Positions 26,137 to 34,650 of a stretch of 62,866 nucleotides of DNA are shown one piece after another. The notes under the pieces are model-generated. The model ran no database searches. It was given only the letters and a program-made list of their open reading frames with translations, and had not been told where the DNA came from. How positions within the stretch are numbered: the first letter of the stretch is position 1; each line of letters starts with the position of its first letter. Source of the stretch: Myxococcales bacterium (GTDB lineage: Bacteria; Myxococcota_A; Bradymonadia; Bradymonadales; Bradymonadaceae); contig SKON01000016.1 in assembly GCA_007120035.1 (NCBI GenBank), positions 1 through 62,866 on the forward strand, in the 5' to 3' direction. The position numbers were made by a program, and so were the translations under genes.

Positions 26137-27081
26137 ATGAGATGGGGAGCGGTTGTGCTGTTGGGGTGGGTCGTGGTGGTGGTCGGGGCCTGCGGGGCGG
26201 GCAGGACGGGAGAGCTCGATCCGGCGCTCTTGTACGCCGGGCTGATGTCGGGAGAGCTCTCGCCGGTTCTGGAGACGCCGCCCAGGGATCCCGGGGACGT
26301 GCGGAGGTTGAGGAACTGCGCCACCGGAGCGTTTCGGCCGCCGGCCCGGGGTCCCTTCCGGACGCTGGCAAACCGGAAGCTCTCCGAGGGGGCGCCGTCG
26401 ACGATTCGGGTCTTCGACCAGATCGTGAGGCCCGGGCAGCCCATGCATCTGACGGTGGAGGTGACCTACGGTGGGGAGCCCCTGCCAGAGGACTGGCTGC
26501 GGCTCTTCGTGGGGTCCTGCGGGGGGTTCTCCCAGGTCGCCGAGGCTCGGACGAACGGCGCCGGAGAGGCGAAGTTCCGGATGCGGGTGGGGATGGATCC
26601 CGGAGTGTACGCGGTAGCGGTGCAGGTGGTGGGAGATGGGAGCTACGAGCGGGCCGAGTTGTGGGTGCTGCCCGAGGAGACAGTGGTCCACGGGATGGAG
26701 CTCATCGGGGGAGCGGTGCAGGGAGAGAAGCCCGTGGTGAAGGCCGCCGATCTGGCGGCGACGTTGACCAGGAGCGGGGAGTTGATGGCCTATCACTGGC
26801 TGTCCGGTGATGGGCCCCCGGGGTCGGTGTGGGCGCTGCGAGAGTGGTTGCGAAAGGAAGGGTTCCCCGTGGGGCCCATGGTGGGGCCCGACCATGGCCA
26901 CCCGCTGGCCTACGGGCGGTTCTTCGGGGCTGAGCCCCACTCCCGGGCAGCGCTCTGGGAGGGGGGCCATCGTTCCAAGGGGTTCTGGGCTCGCTCCCAG
27001 TACTGCGAGGCCGCCGCCGGGGGCCAGAGGGTGGGGTGGACGGCCCTGTGGGAGGAGCTCGTCGGCGAGGGGGAAAAATAG
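26137..27081 (+). CDS. Lipoprotein, possibly a degenerate App1/LNS2-like domain
   Basis: 314 residues from ATG at 26137, preceded by AGGAGGGGGGAG. The lipobox ends at Cys19 (VVGAC). A beta-sandwich-like part at about 85-170 (PGQPMHLTVEVTYGG...) is followed near 220 by MAYHWLSGDGPPGSVWALR and EWLRKEGFPVGP. That spacing resembles App1/LNS2 phosphatidate phosphatases (YVSxSPWxLxxxLxxFLxxxGFPxG). The catalytic DxDxT of that family is not visible, so if related it is probably inactive; this is a weak inference. The open frame extends 180 codons upstream, but over the divergent neighbour, so I rejected that start. Confidence 0.75.
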   Translation: MRWGAVVLLGWVVVVVGACGAGRTGELDPALLYAGLMSGELSPVLETPPRDPGDVRRLRNCATGAFRPPARGPFRTLANRKLSEGAPSTIRVFDQIVRPGQPMHLTVEVTYGGEPLPEDWLRLFVGSCGGFSQVAEARTNGAGEAKFRMRVGMDPGVYAVAVQVVGDGSYERAELWVLPEETVVHGMELIGGAVQGEKPVVKAADLAATLTRSGELMAYHWLSGDGPPGSVWALREWLRKEGFPVGPMVGPDHGHPLAYGRFFGAEPHSRAALWEGGHRSKGFWARSQYCEAAAGGQRVGWTALWEELVGEGEK

Positions 27082-27095
27082 CGGCCAGACCGAGG

Positions 27096-27125
27096 TTGAG
27101 CGCGACCGGGTCGGTGGGGTATAGT
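27096..27125 (+). promoter_or_regulatory. Promoter of ttcA
   Basis: TTGAGC (27096-27101), an 18-base spacer and TATAGT (27120-27125) end 39 bases before the ATG. This supports the ATG at 27165 over upstream starts in the same frame. Confidence 0.6.
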
Positions 27126-27164
27126 CCCCCGCCGAAAAGAGCGGGCTTGACGAAGGATAGGGCG

Positions 27165-27953
27165 ATGGCCGAGGTGGATCGGATACGAAAGAGATTGCAG
27201 CGTCGCATGGCGAAGGCGATCCAAGACTATGACTTGATCGCCGATGGCGACCACATCATGGTCTGTGTCTCCGGCGGGAAGGACTCCTACACCCTGCTGG
27301 AACTCTTGGAAGGGCTTCGGCACCGGGCGCCGGTCACGTTTCAGATCACCGCGTTCCACCTGGATCAGAAGCAGCCCGGGTACCCCGAGGGGGTGCTGCG
27401 AGGCTACCTGGAGGATCGGGGCGTCCCCTTTGAGATCTGTGAGGAGGACACCTACTCGGTGGTGCAGGAGAAGCTCCCGGCCGGTGCGACGCCATGCTCG
27501 CTGTGCAGCCGGCTTCGACGAGGGATCATCTACACCCGAGCGGAGGCGCTGGGGTGTAATAAGATCGCCCTCGGGCACCATCGAGACGACAGCGTGGAGA
27601 CCCTCCTGTTGAACCTCTTTCACGCCGGGCAGATCCAGGGGATGCCGGCGTCCTATCGCACCGACGATGGGCGGTTCTCCGTGATTCGTCCCCTGATCTA
27701 TGTGCCCGAAGAGGAGATCCGAGAGTTCTCGGAGCTGATGGGTTTTCCCATCATCCCCTGTACCCTCTGCGGAAGCGTGGAGGGGCAGCGTCGGTTCGTG
27801 CGCCAGAAGCTCGATGAGCTGGAGACGACGATTCCCCATATCCGGCACAGTATCCTGGCGGCCATGAGCAATGTTCGGCCCACCCATTTGCTGGATCTTT
27901 CCCTACAACACCCCGAGACCCCCTCGACAGGCGGCGAAGATCAGCTCTTCTGA
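27165..27953 (+). CDS. ttcA: tRNA 2-thiocytidine biosynthesis protein TtcA
   Basis: 262 residues. TtcA thiolates cytidine 32 of tRNAs, using ATP to activate the base and a [4Fe-4S] cluster. The PP-loop SGGKDS is near residues 34-39. The pair CSLCSR near 110 and the later CTLCG supply the cluster cysteines. ALGHHRDDSVETLLLNLF and MPASYRTDDGRFSVIRPLIYV are strong family signatures. The start at 27165 is preceded by a promoter 39 bases upstream. Confidence 0.93.
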   Translation: MAEVDRIRKRLQRRMAKAIQDYDLIADGDHIMVCVSGGKDSYTLLELLEGLRHRAPVTFQITAFHLDQKQPGYPEGVLRGYLEDRGVPFEICEEDTYSVVQEKLPAGATPCSLCSRLRRGIIYTRAEALGCNKIALGHHRDDSVETLLLNLFHAGQIQGMPASYRTDDGRFSVIRPLIYVPEEEIREFSELMGFPIIPCTLCGSVEGQRRFVRQKLDELETTIPHIRHSILAAMSNVRPTHLLDLSLQHPETPSTGGEDQLF

Positions 27954-28001
27954 TCCGTCGCCCCGCAAGGGCTCTTATTTTCTCGAACTTCGAGGTCTTG
28001 A

Positions 28002-28964
28002 ATGAAGCCATCTGTGTTGATGACCCATCCCCGACACTTTGCCATCCGGGGGGGAGCCAACCCCCACACCCGGACGAAGAAGGATGAGCTCAAGAAGGTG
28101 GACTCCCAGGTCGCAATTGAGCAGTGGAACGCCTACGTGGACGCTCTGCTCGGGGCCGGGCTCGATGTATACGTGGCCGACGCCACGCCGGAGCTGACGG
28201 GGATGGTGTTCACGGCCAACGCCGGTCTCTTGTTGGGGAGGCTGGAGGAGCGTCCGTCGCCGCAGAAGACGTTCATCCCGAGTCACTTCGCCGTGGATCA
28301 CCGGATGGGCGAGAGCCAGCGGTTCGCGGAGTTCATGCAGAACTTCGGGATCCGGGTCAGCGACTACCCCGAGCAGTGGAGCTTTGAGGGGGAGGCCGAC
28401 GCGTTTCCCATCGGCCGAGGCGACGAGCAAGTGTGGGTGTTCACCCACGGCTTTCGAAGCGATCCCGACGTGGGCGAGTGGCTGCAGTCGGCGCTGGAGG
28501 AGGATCTCTTGTCGCTGAAGCTCAAGGATCCGAAGTATTACCACGGGGATACAGCGCTCTGCGACCTCGGAGGGCCCTGCCTGGCATACCTGGACGCCTT
28601 TGATGCAAAGTCTCAGAAAAAGCTCAAGAAGGTGTTTAAGGATCGTCTGGTGGAAGTAGAAGAGAAGGACGCCGTGAAGTTCTTGGGGAACTCCTTTTAC
28701 GTGGAGGTGGGGGAGGACCGGTACCTCTTCTGCGCCAAGGGGGTCCGAAAGAAGACGCAGAAGGCCATTGGGAAGCTGGGGATCGAGGTGGTCGAGGTGG
28801 ACGTGTCGGAGTTCTTCGGCAAGGGAGGAGGGGGGCCGAAGTGCATGGTCTTCAACCTCGGGATCTGTGATCGGGCGGAGGCGGGGCTGACCGAGGAGCA
28901 GAGCGCCTTTCGGCACGCTCGGCATATCGAGAGCGTGCGGCACCGTCGGGGCCCGCTGGGCTGA
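28002..28964 (+). CDS. Amidinotransferase/DDAH-superfamily hydrolase
   Basis: 320 residues. The guanidino-group-modifying fold is seen in TANAG (71-75), FEGEADAFP (128-136), YHGDTALCDLGG with His181, and GGGGPKCMVFNL with the candidate nucleophile Cys281 near the C-terminus. Dimethylarginine dimethylaminohydrolases have the same order, with a late catalytic Cys. The substrate could be methylated arginine or another guanidino compound. There is no arginine catabolism gene next to it. Four internal Gly before Cys281 match the mobile lid of the family. GAGGT lies close before the ATG. Confidence 0.85.
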   Translation: MKPSVLMTHPRHFAIRGGANPHTRTKKDELKKVDSQVAIEQWNAYVDALLGAGLDVYVADATPELTGMVFTANAGLLLGRLEERPSPQKTFIPSHFAVDHRMGESQRFAEFMQNFGIRVSDYPEQWSFEGEADAFPIGRGDEQVWVFTHGFRSDPDVGEWLQSALEEDLLSLKLKDPKYYHGDTALCDLGGPCLAYLDAFDAKSQKKLKKVFKDRLVEVEEKDAVKFLGNSFYVEVGEDRYLFCAKGVRKKTQKAIGKLGIEVVEVDVSEFFGKGGGGPKCMVFNLGICDRAEAGLTEEQSAFRHARHIESVRHRRGPLG

Positions 28965-29069
28965 GGGGATGCCGCGGCCGCCGGGTGCCAAGAATTTCAG
29001 GGAAGGCCAGGGCTGTGGTACACGGTTAAGGGGTGGGTGAAGCAGCGTTTCGATGGCTCCCTGGGGACG

Positions 29070-31148
29070 ATGAAGGCTCCGAAGATGGAAGTGACGCGAT
29101 GGATAGGTTGGGTGGTATGCGCGCTGGTCGTGACGGGGTGCACCACGCCTCAGCCGTCGACGGCAGACCGGGAGGATGCGCCACCGATCAGGTCGGCCTC
29201 GCCGGAGGTGCAGGCCGAGTTCGACGCCGCGCTGGAGGATCTGGAGGCCGGGCGGTACACCGAGGCCGAGGAGGCGTTTCGGGTTCTGCAGTCGAGCCAC
29301 CAGGGCGATGAGGTGGCGACCCTGGCGGAGCTCTACATCGGGAGGGCGCAGCTCGGGGATCTGGAGGCGCTCTTTGAAGAGTCGAGAGAGCTCAGCGGGG
29401 ATGCCGAGGGGCTCCTGGGGGGACTTGTGAGCTCCCGGCGGGTCGATGATCGGATCCGGTTCGGGGCCGCGGTGTACCTCGCGGTAGGGCGTGCGGGAGC
29501 CGGGAACGTGGAGCGAGCGCTGGCCACGTTGGGAGAGTATCCCGGTCCGTCGCTGAGCCCGGTGGTCCTGGAGAAGGATCGGCAGTGGGTGTGGCCTCTG
29601 GTGGCCGAGGGGTTGATGGAGAATGGTCGGCCCGCCGATGCGGTGCGAGCCTGGGCCAAGTATTACGATGAGTTGGTGGCGACCGCGGAGGCCGAAGAAG
29701 AGCTCCCGGACGCGCTGGAGACCACTGCGGAAGAGGTGCCGGCGCAGGAGCGCTTCGCCGTGGCTCGGGCGTTCACGGCCGGCGACGATCTGAGCCTCGA
29801 TCAGGCCCGACAGCTGATGACCGAGGAGTTCTCGTTGAGCCGGGCCGTGGGGGGGTGGTCCCTGCTGCGGCACCTGGTGGGAGAGCCTCAGGACGATGAG
29901 AGCCGGGAGGTCTTGCAGGAGCTCTTCAACGAGGTGGCTCCCGATCTCCTGGCCGTCGATGCGACGAGCCGGGCGGCAGAGCTGTCGACGGCGTTGGCCA
30001 GCGTCGCCGGCCCGGAGCGAATCCTGATCGGGGCGCTCCTGCCCCTGACCGGGTCGGATCGGTCCGTGGGGCGACGCGCGCTGGCGGGGATGCTCGTGGC
30101 GCAGCGGTCCTTCCATGTGGCAGGAGATCCGCGGATCACCCTGGTGATCGAGGACAGCCATGGTGACGCCGCCGGGGGCTATGAGCGGCTCGTGGAGCTC
30201 GGGGTGCTCGCCGTGGTGGGCCCCTTACAGACCGGGCAGGCCCGTGAGCTGATCGAGCCGGCTCGCCAGCGGGGCGTGCCGGTGATCGCCATGACCGCCG
30301 AGGCCGTGCGGGGCGCCGACGAGGAGGAGGCCGAGGTCCCGTCGCCGGTGTATCGCAACTTCTTGAACGCCGTCGCCGAAGCGCAGGCGGCGGCGACGCT
30401 GGCTTTTCACGCCCTGGAGGATCGACGGGCGGCGGTGGTCTTTCCCGACATGGGATACGGGCAGACCATGGCCTACGCCTTCGCCGAGGAGTTTCGGCGC
30501 CAGGGCGGTGAGGTGGTCGCCGAGGTGCCCTACGACCGGTCGTCGTCGGATTTCTCTGATGTGGCGCGCCAGGTAGCTCGGAGCCGTCCAGACGTGATCT
30601 TTTTGCCCGACACGGGGTCGAAAGTGGCGGAGGTCACGGCGTTCTTCGCTCAGGAGAATATCTGGGGGCTGGCGCCGGATCGGCGACCGCCGTCTCGGAG
30701 CCAACGGATCCACGTGCACTATCTGGGGACCAGCCTGTGGCAGGACCCGATGCTCTTGCACCAGGCGTCGAGCTACGTGAACGGGGCGTTGATCCCGGCC
30801 TGGTACTCGCCGGTGTTCGGGGAGTCCGAGACCCGGCAGTTTGCCGGGATCTACGAGGCGATCTACGACCGGCGAGCCGACCATTTTGAGATCTTCGCTC
30901 ACGACACGATCCTCCACCTGAGGAGCTTGCTCTTGGAGCGGGGGGTCTCGGGCTCGGGGTTGGTGGAGGCCCTGGAGGCCGAGGAGTGGACCCACGGGGC
31001 GGCCGGGAGGTTCCGATACAGGGCCGACGGGGAGCCTCAGCGGTACCTGCGGTTCTTGAGGGTTCAGGGCGGAGAGTGGGCGGTCTACGATCACAGGGTC
31101 CGCACGCCCCTGGACGTAGACGAGGCGGGTGCCCTGGAAGGACCGTGA
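29070..31148 (+). CDS. LppC/LivJ-like lipoprotein with N-terminal TPR region (possible PBP activator)
   Basis: 692 residues from ATG at 29070. Lipobox VTGC, Cys24. The N-terminal half is alpha-helical with TPR-like repeats (LEAGRYTEAEEAFRVL). From residue 310 a type I periplasmic-binding fold begins: ILIGALLPLTGSDRSVGRRAL, then VVGPLQTGQARELIEPA, RRAAVVFPDMGYG and DFSDVARQVARSRPDVIF. TPR plus LivJ-like domain in one lipoprotein is the layout of LpoA, which activates PBP1A. Whether that role holds here is inferred. GTG at 29037 is an alternative start, but the signal peptide is cleaner from 29070. The stop overlaps the next start by one base. Confidence 0.85.
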   Translation: MKAPKMEVTRWIGWVVCALVVTGCTTPQPSTADREDAPPIRSASPEVQAEFDAALEDLEAGRYTEAEEAFRVLQSSHQGDEVATLAELYIGRAQLGDLEALFEESRELSGDAEGLLGGLVSSRRVDDRIRFGAAVYLAVGRAGAGNVERALATLGEYPGPSLSPVVLEKDRQWVWPLVAEGLMENGRPADAVRAWAKYYDELVATAEAEEELPDALETTAEEVPAQERFAVARAFTAGDDLSLDQARQLMTEEFSLSRAVGGWSLLRHLVGEPQDDESREVLQELFNEVAPDLLAVDATSRAAELSTALASVAGPERILIGALLPLTGSDRSVGRRALAGMLVAQRSFHVAGDPRITLVIEDSHGDAAGGYERLVELGVLAVVGPLQTGQARELIEPARQRGVPVIAMTAEAVRGADEEEAEVPSPVYRNFLNAVAEAQAAATLAFHALEDRRAAVVFPDMGYGQTMAYAFAEEFRRQGGEVVAEVPYDRSSSDFSDVARQVARSRPDVIFLPDTGSKVAEVTAFFAQENIWGLAPDRRPPSRSQRIHVHYLGTSLWQDPMLLHQASSYVNGALIPAWYSPVFGESETRQFAGIYEAIYDRRADHFEIFAHDTILHLRSLLLERGVSGSGLVEALEAEEWTHGAAGRFRYRADGEPQRYLRFLRVQGGEWAVYDHRVRTPLDVDEAGALEGP

Positions 31149-32344
31149 TGAAGACCGTCAGCCAGGGCCTGGCGGGGGCGATATGGGTGGCCACCCTGTG
31201 GGGTCTGCTGATGACGTCATCGATGGCCTGGGCGGAGGAGCCGTCGGAGCCGGCGGCAGAAGCCTTTGAGGAGCGACAGGGGCAGCTCGATCGGGAGCGG
31301 GACACGATTCGCCGAGACCTGTCGACGATGACCGACGAAGAGCTTCGGGAGGCGGGGTTCGTGTTCGAGGACACTCTGTCGGACCGCTCCCGGGCGCATG
31401 CGACGATCTTCGCGCTCTTCGCAGGGTCTGTGGTTCACGGCGCCGGACACTGGCAACTGGAGGATTCTCGGACGGCGCTGTCGCTCCTGGCGTTGGAGCT
31501 CATCGGGCTGTCGATGCTGGGGACGGGGATGGTGCTCGGGGTGCGAGGCACGGGCATCGCCGAGGTAGACGCCCGGCGACGGGAGTTGTGGTTTCTGGGG
31601 GCCGGGCTCCTGGGGACGTCGTGGTTGGTCGATATCTTTGGGACGGCCTACCGAGACGATCTGGGGATCCCGCCTTCGACGGCCAATCACGTGGGGGTCG
31701 GCGGGGCGCTGAGGTATGACTACTGGCGTCCCGCGGGGCTGTCCATGCGCCACGTGGCGACGGCCGAGCTCTACGGTCGGACACGGCACCTGCACGTGGA
31801 GGGACGAACCTCTCAGGAGCTGGGGTATGGGATGTCGAACTATGAGGTCCGGGGGCGGTGGTATCCGGTGGTGGGCTTTTCACCGGAGACCCGTTTCGGG
31901 ATCGAAGCGCACGGGGCATATCTTCAGTACCGGCTGGATGATCCCTTCGAGCGGCTCGACGCCCGGTTGTTGGCGACGTCGTCGTTGAACCTGGGGAGGC
32001 TATATCAACACCTGGATCAGATGACCGTGGGCCTCGACCTAGGGGTGGGGGTTCGAGGGTATCGGCTCCCCGACGGGCTGGGGGAGTGGTCTCCCATGAG
32101 CTACAGCGGCTGGTATCTGCCGATGCGGATGTTTATGGCGTTGAACCTGACGAGTCAGCTCCGATTCCAGGCGTCCTTTGAGCGGGGGATGGGGAGTTGG
32201 CTGCAGCGGAGCCGGGGCCGGATCGGGGTGCCCGAGTTGGCGCTGACCTACCGGAGCACGGAGAACCTGCAGCTTCTCTTCGCGCTGCGGGGAGGCAATG
32301 GAGTCGGGATTGGTCTGGGGCTGAAGCTGTGGTTCGGGGAGTGA
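31148..32344 (+). CDS. Exported membrane/outer-membrane protein of unknown function
   Basis: 398 residues. A cleavable signal (cut near AWA|EE, about residue 29) is followed by a charged helical segment. Two hydrophobic segments lie at about 115-140 and 155-175. A C-terminal half of alternating aromatic/hydrophobic strands follows, resembling a beta barrel, and ends in Phe-Gly-Glu. No family is recognised. The TGATG overlap with the LppC-like gene and the tolQ gene 154 bases downstream place it in the envelope cluster. Confidence 0.75.
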   Translation: MKTVSQGLAGAIWVATLWGLLMTSSMAWAEEPSEPAAEAFEERQGQLDRERDTIRRDLSTMTDEELREAGFVFEDTLSDRSRAHATIFALFAGSVVHGAGHWQLEDSRTALSLLALELIGLSMLGTGMVLGVRGTGIAEVDARRRELWFLGAGLLGTSWLVDIFGTAYRDDLGIPPSTANHVGVGGALRYDYWRPAGLSMRHVATAELYGRTRHLHVEGRTSQELGYGMSNYEVRGRWYPVVGFSPETRFGIEAHGAYLQYRLDDPFERLDARLLATSSLNLGRLYQHLDQMTVGLDLGVGVRGYRLPDGLGEWSPMSYSGWYLPMRMFMALNLTSQLRFQASFERGMGSWLQRSRGRIGVPELALTYRSTENLQLLFALRGGNGVGIGLGLKLWFGE

Positions 32345-32399
32345 GAAGTTCCCGTGATGGAATGCAAACCAGGGGACGAGAGGTTTGCGCCTGAGCGGC

Positions 32400-32420
32400 G
32401 GCGCGTGGTACCACTGCGCC
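32400..32420. repeat. Inverted repeat upstream of tolQ
   Basis: A ten-base arm reading into GTGGT is mirrored by ACCAC with one bulged base. It lies about 80 bases before tolQ and could be an operator or a leader hairpin; there is no T-run. Confidence 0.4.
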
Positions 32421-32470
32421 CGGAAACCGGCGAGGTGGAGACCCAAGGAAGTGGTCCTTCGCCGGGGTAC

Positions 32471-32488
32471 AAACCTTCTGTAGACGAG
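32471..32488 (+). promoter_or_regulatory. Leader motif of tolQ shared with yhbY
   Basis: AAACCTTCTGTAGACGAG precedes tolQ by ten bases. The same 18-base stretch with two changes occurs at 2622-2639 before yhbY. It includes the likely ribosome site GAGG (32486-32489). No matching -35 element is apparent. Confidence 0.35.
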
Positions 32489-32498
32489 GCAATCGGAC

Positions 32499-33236
32499 AT
32501 GTTCGATTTCGTGTTGTCTCCGGTTCTTGTGGCAGATGCGGCGGGGCACGCGGAGGCTGATGTCTTCCGGATCTTGCTGGAAGCCGACGCGGTGGTGACC
32601 GCTGTGTTGGTGCTGCTGGCCGGGTTGAGCATCGTGTCCTGGTACATCATGGGCTTCAAGGGGCTGGCGCTGAGGCGAGCCCGGCAGCAGAACCAGGAGT
32701 TCTTGGACGTGTTCTGGCAGTCCAAGCGGCTGGATACGATCTACCAGGCCTCCGATGCGTATCCGAACGCGCCGGTGAGCCAGGTGTTTCGGGCCGGGTA
32801 TGTGGAGCTCTCCAAGCTGAAGAACGCCACGAAGGCCGAAGATGGCGGCGAAGCCATGCGGCACCAACTCGGGGACATCGAGAACGTGGAGCGGGCCCTG
32901 CGACGGGCGACCCGAAAGGAGATCAGCCAGATGGAGGGGATGGTTCCCTTCCTTGCGACCGTGGGATCCACGTCCCCCTTCATCGGCCTCTTCGGGACGG
33001 TGTGGGGGATCATGCTGGCGTTCCTGGAGATCAGTGTTCAGGAGGCCGCTGGGATCGATGTGGTGGGTCAGCCGATCGCCGAAGCCCTGATCGTGACGGC
33101 CGCCGGGCTCTTCGCGGCGATCCCGGCGGTGGTGGCCTACAACCACTTCGTCAATAAGATCAAAGGCCAGGGGATGGAGATCGACAACTTCTCGTCGGAC
33201 TTCTTGAACATCGTCAAGCGGCACTTCTTTAAGTGA
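32499..33236 (+). CDS. tolQ: TolQ/ExbB-type motor protein
   Basis: 245 residues with three transmembrane helices (about 28-50, 145-170, 187-210). EGMVPFLATVGSTSPFIGLFGTVWGIMLAF is the classic TolQ/ExbB/MotA signature, and AEALIVTAAGLFAAIPAVVAYN forms the third helix. The pentamer forms the proton channel with TolR and drives the Tol system during outer-membrane constriction. Order (tolQ, tolR, tolA-like, tolB) and the short gap to tolR (23 bases) support Tol rather than Exb or Agl function. Confidence 0.9.
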   Translation: MFDFVLSPVLVADAAGHAEADVFRILLEADAVVTAVLVLLAGLSIVSWYIMGFKGLALRRARQQNQEFLDVFWQSKRLDTIYQASDAYPNAPVSQVFRAGYVELSKLKNATKAEDGGEAMRHQLGDIENVERALRRATRKEISQMEGMVPFLATVGSTSPFIGLFGTVWGIMLAFLEISVQEAAGIDVVGQPIAEALIVTAAGLFAAIPAVVAYNHFVNKIKGQGMEIDNFSSDFLNIVKRHFFK

Positions 33237-33259
33237 GCGACGAGGAGTCGAGGTAGAGC

Positions 33260-33772
33260 ATGGGCGTTCAAGTCGGCGGAAGTCACGGGGGAGGGCAGAC
33301 GGTGTTGTCTGAGATCAACGTCACCCCCTTCGTGGACGTGATGTTGGTGCTTCTGGTGATCTTCATGGTGGCGACGCCGATGATGCACGAGGCCGATCGA
33401 GAGCAGCGACTGGTGGAGATGGACCTGCCTGTGACTCGAGACAGCGAGGCCCGCATCGACCTCGACCAGATCGACCAGATCATCCTGACCATCGACGAGG
33501 ACCTGCGGATTTACCTGGGGGAGACGCTCCTGGTGGATTGCACGGGGGCGACGGAGCGGGAGGGGGCGGACCGATTCGAGCCTTGTTTTGAGGAGCTTCA
33601 GCAGAAAGTGCAGAACAACCATCGGCTTCAGGAAGATGGCCAGCTCTATCTGCTGGCCCACGCGGAGATCCCCTACGGGTTCGTGGTGGGCTCGATGAAT
33701 CGAATTCGGTTGGCCGGCGTTCGAAAGGTGGGGATGGTCACCAACCCCGAATATCAGACCACTGGCATGTGA
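33260..33772 (+). CDS. tolR: TolR/ExbD-type motor protein
   Basis: 170 residues with one N-terminal transmembrane helix. SEINVTPFVDVMLVLLVIFMVATPMM contains the conserved Asp that takes protons in the channel. The periplasmic part runs from about 45 and is somewhat longer than in E. coli (142 residues). It carries two Cys around position 95-112 (VDC ... EPC) that could form a disulphide; this pair is unusual in TolR. One base is shared with the next gene. Confidence 0.9.
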   Translation: MGVQVGGSHGGGQTVLSEINVTPFVDVMLVLLVIFMVATPMMHEADREQRLVEMDLPVTRDSEARIDLDQIDQIILTIDEDLRIYLGETLLVDCTGATEREGADRFEPCFEELQQKVQNNHRLQEDGQLYLLAHAEIPYGFVVGSMNRIRLAGVRKVGMVTNPEYQTTGM

Positions 33773-34638
33773 TGGACGGTATCAGCCCGACAGCGCGGGC
33801 GGGGAAGAGGGATCCAGTCCGGTGGCCCGAGGTGGCCGCCGGGGTGGTGATGAGCCTCTTCTTGCACGGTGGGATCGCTCTGGTAGCGGTGATCGCGGCG
33901 CTGGTGGCGCCCGAGGTGGAGCCCACGGAGACGCTGGACGTGGTCTTCGAGGAGGTGGAGTTGTTGGCTCTGGGAGAGATCAGGGACTCTGCGGAGCTAC
34001 CACGGTTGCCCGGGGACTTTTCGCCTCCCGAGGCGGATACGGTGGTGATCGACCCCACCGTGGAGGAGCCCGACCCACAGCCGGCCACGGAGCCCGAGGA
34101 CGTGGAGCCCGACCCGGCGGCGATTCAGCGTCAGCGAGAGGAAGAGGAGGCCCGCCAGGAAGAAGAAGAGCGGCGTGCGAGGGAAGAGCGCCAGCGGCGG
34201 CGGGAGGCGGCTCTGGGGCGGCTGGACTCCGTGGGGCCCGGGGACGACGTTCCCGAGGGGAGCCCCCTGGGAGTGGAAGGGGGGACGGTCTCCGACGAGG
34301 CCCTGGCGAACATGATGCAGACCTACCAGGTGCGGGTGCTGCAGGAGATCCAGCGGTACTGGGAGGTGCCGGCGACCCTGTCGGAGCAAGAGCTGCAACA
34401 GCTCTACGGGCGCGTGCGGGTGCACGTCCGGCTCTCGGAGTCCGGGCATGTGACGAGCTATCGAATCCTGGCTCGGAGTGGAAATGAGCAATTCGACGGG
34501 AGTATCGAGAGGGTGATCCAGCGTTTCGAACGACAGCGGGGCGGCAGGACGCTGCCCATGCCGGACCAGGCGGACCTCCGTCGCGAGGTCCTTCGTCAGG
34601 GGTTGACCCTGACGAACTGGGAGCTGATCCATCAGTAG
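33772..34638 (+). CDS. TolA/TonB-like periplasm-spanning protein
   Basis: 288 residues. One transmembrane helix near 22-43 and a Pro/Glu-rich stretch are followed by a charged helix rich in Glu, Arg and Gln (about 118-150) and a C-terminal domain starting near 200 with VRVHVRLSESGHVTSYRILARSG. That domain matches the TonB/TolA C-terminal pattern. It is probably the energy transducer of this Tol system, linking the TolQR motor to TolB. The helix is much shorter than in E. coli TolA. I use the ATG at 33772 (one-base overlap, TGATG), not the GTG three bases earlier. A 12-base gap leads to tolB. Confidence 0.85.
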   Translation: MDGISPTARAGKRDPVRWPEVAAGVVMSLFLHGGIALVAVIAALVAPEVEPTETLDVVFEEVELLALGEIRDSAELPRLPGDFSPPEADTVVIDPTVEEPDPQPATEPEDVEPDPAAIQRQREEEEARQEEEERRAREERQRRREAALGRLDSVGPGDDVPEGSPLGVEGGTVSDEALANMMQTYQVRVLQEIQRYWEVPATLSEQELQQLYGRVRVHVRLSESGHVTSYRILARSGNEQFDGSIERVIQRFERQRGGRTLPMPDQADLRREVLRQGLTLTNWELIHQ

Positions 34639-34650
34639 GAGGCGAGAGCC

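Noticed and set aside
28965..29069. Possible terminator or small gene in the gap before the LppC-like gene
   Set aside because: No stem with a T-run, no open frame of interest; only a weak GGTTAAGG that could be part of a promoter.
32499..33772. AglR/AglS-type gliding motor genes instead of tolQR
   Set aside because: TolQ-like genes also drive gliding in Myxococcus, but here they are followed by tolA-like and tolB genes in order, and no other gliding gene is adjacent.
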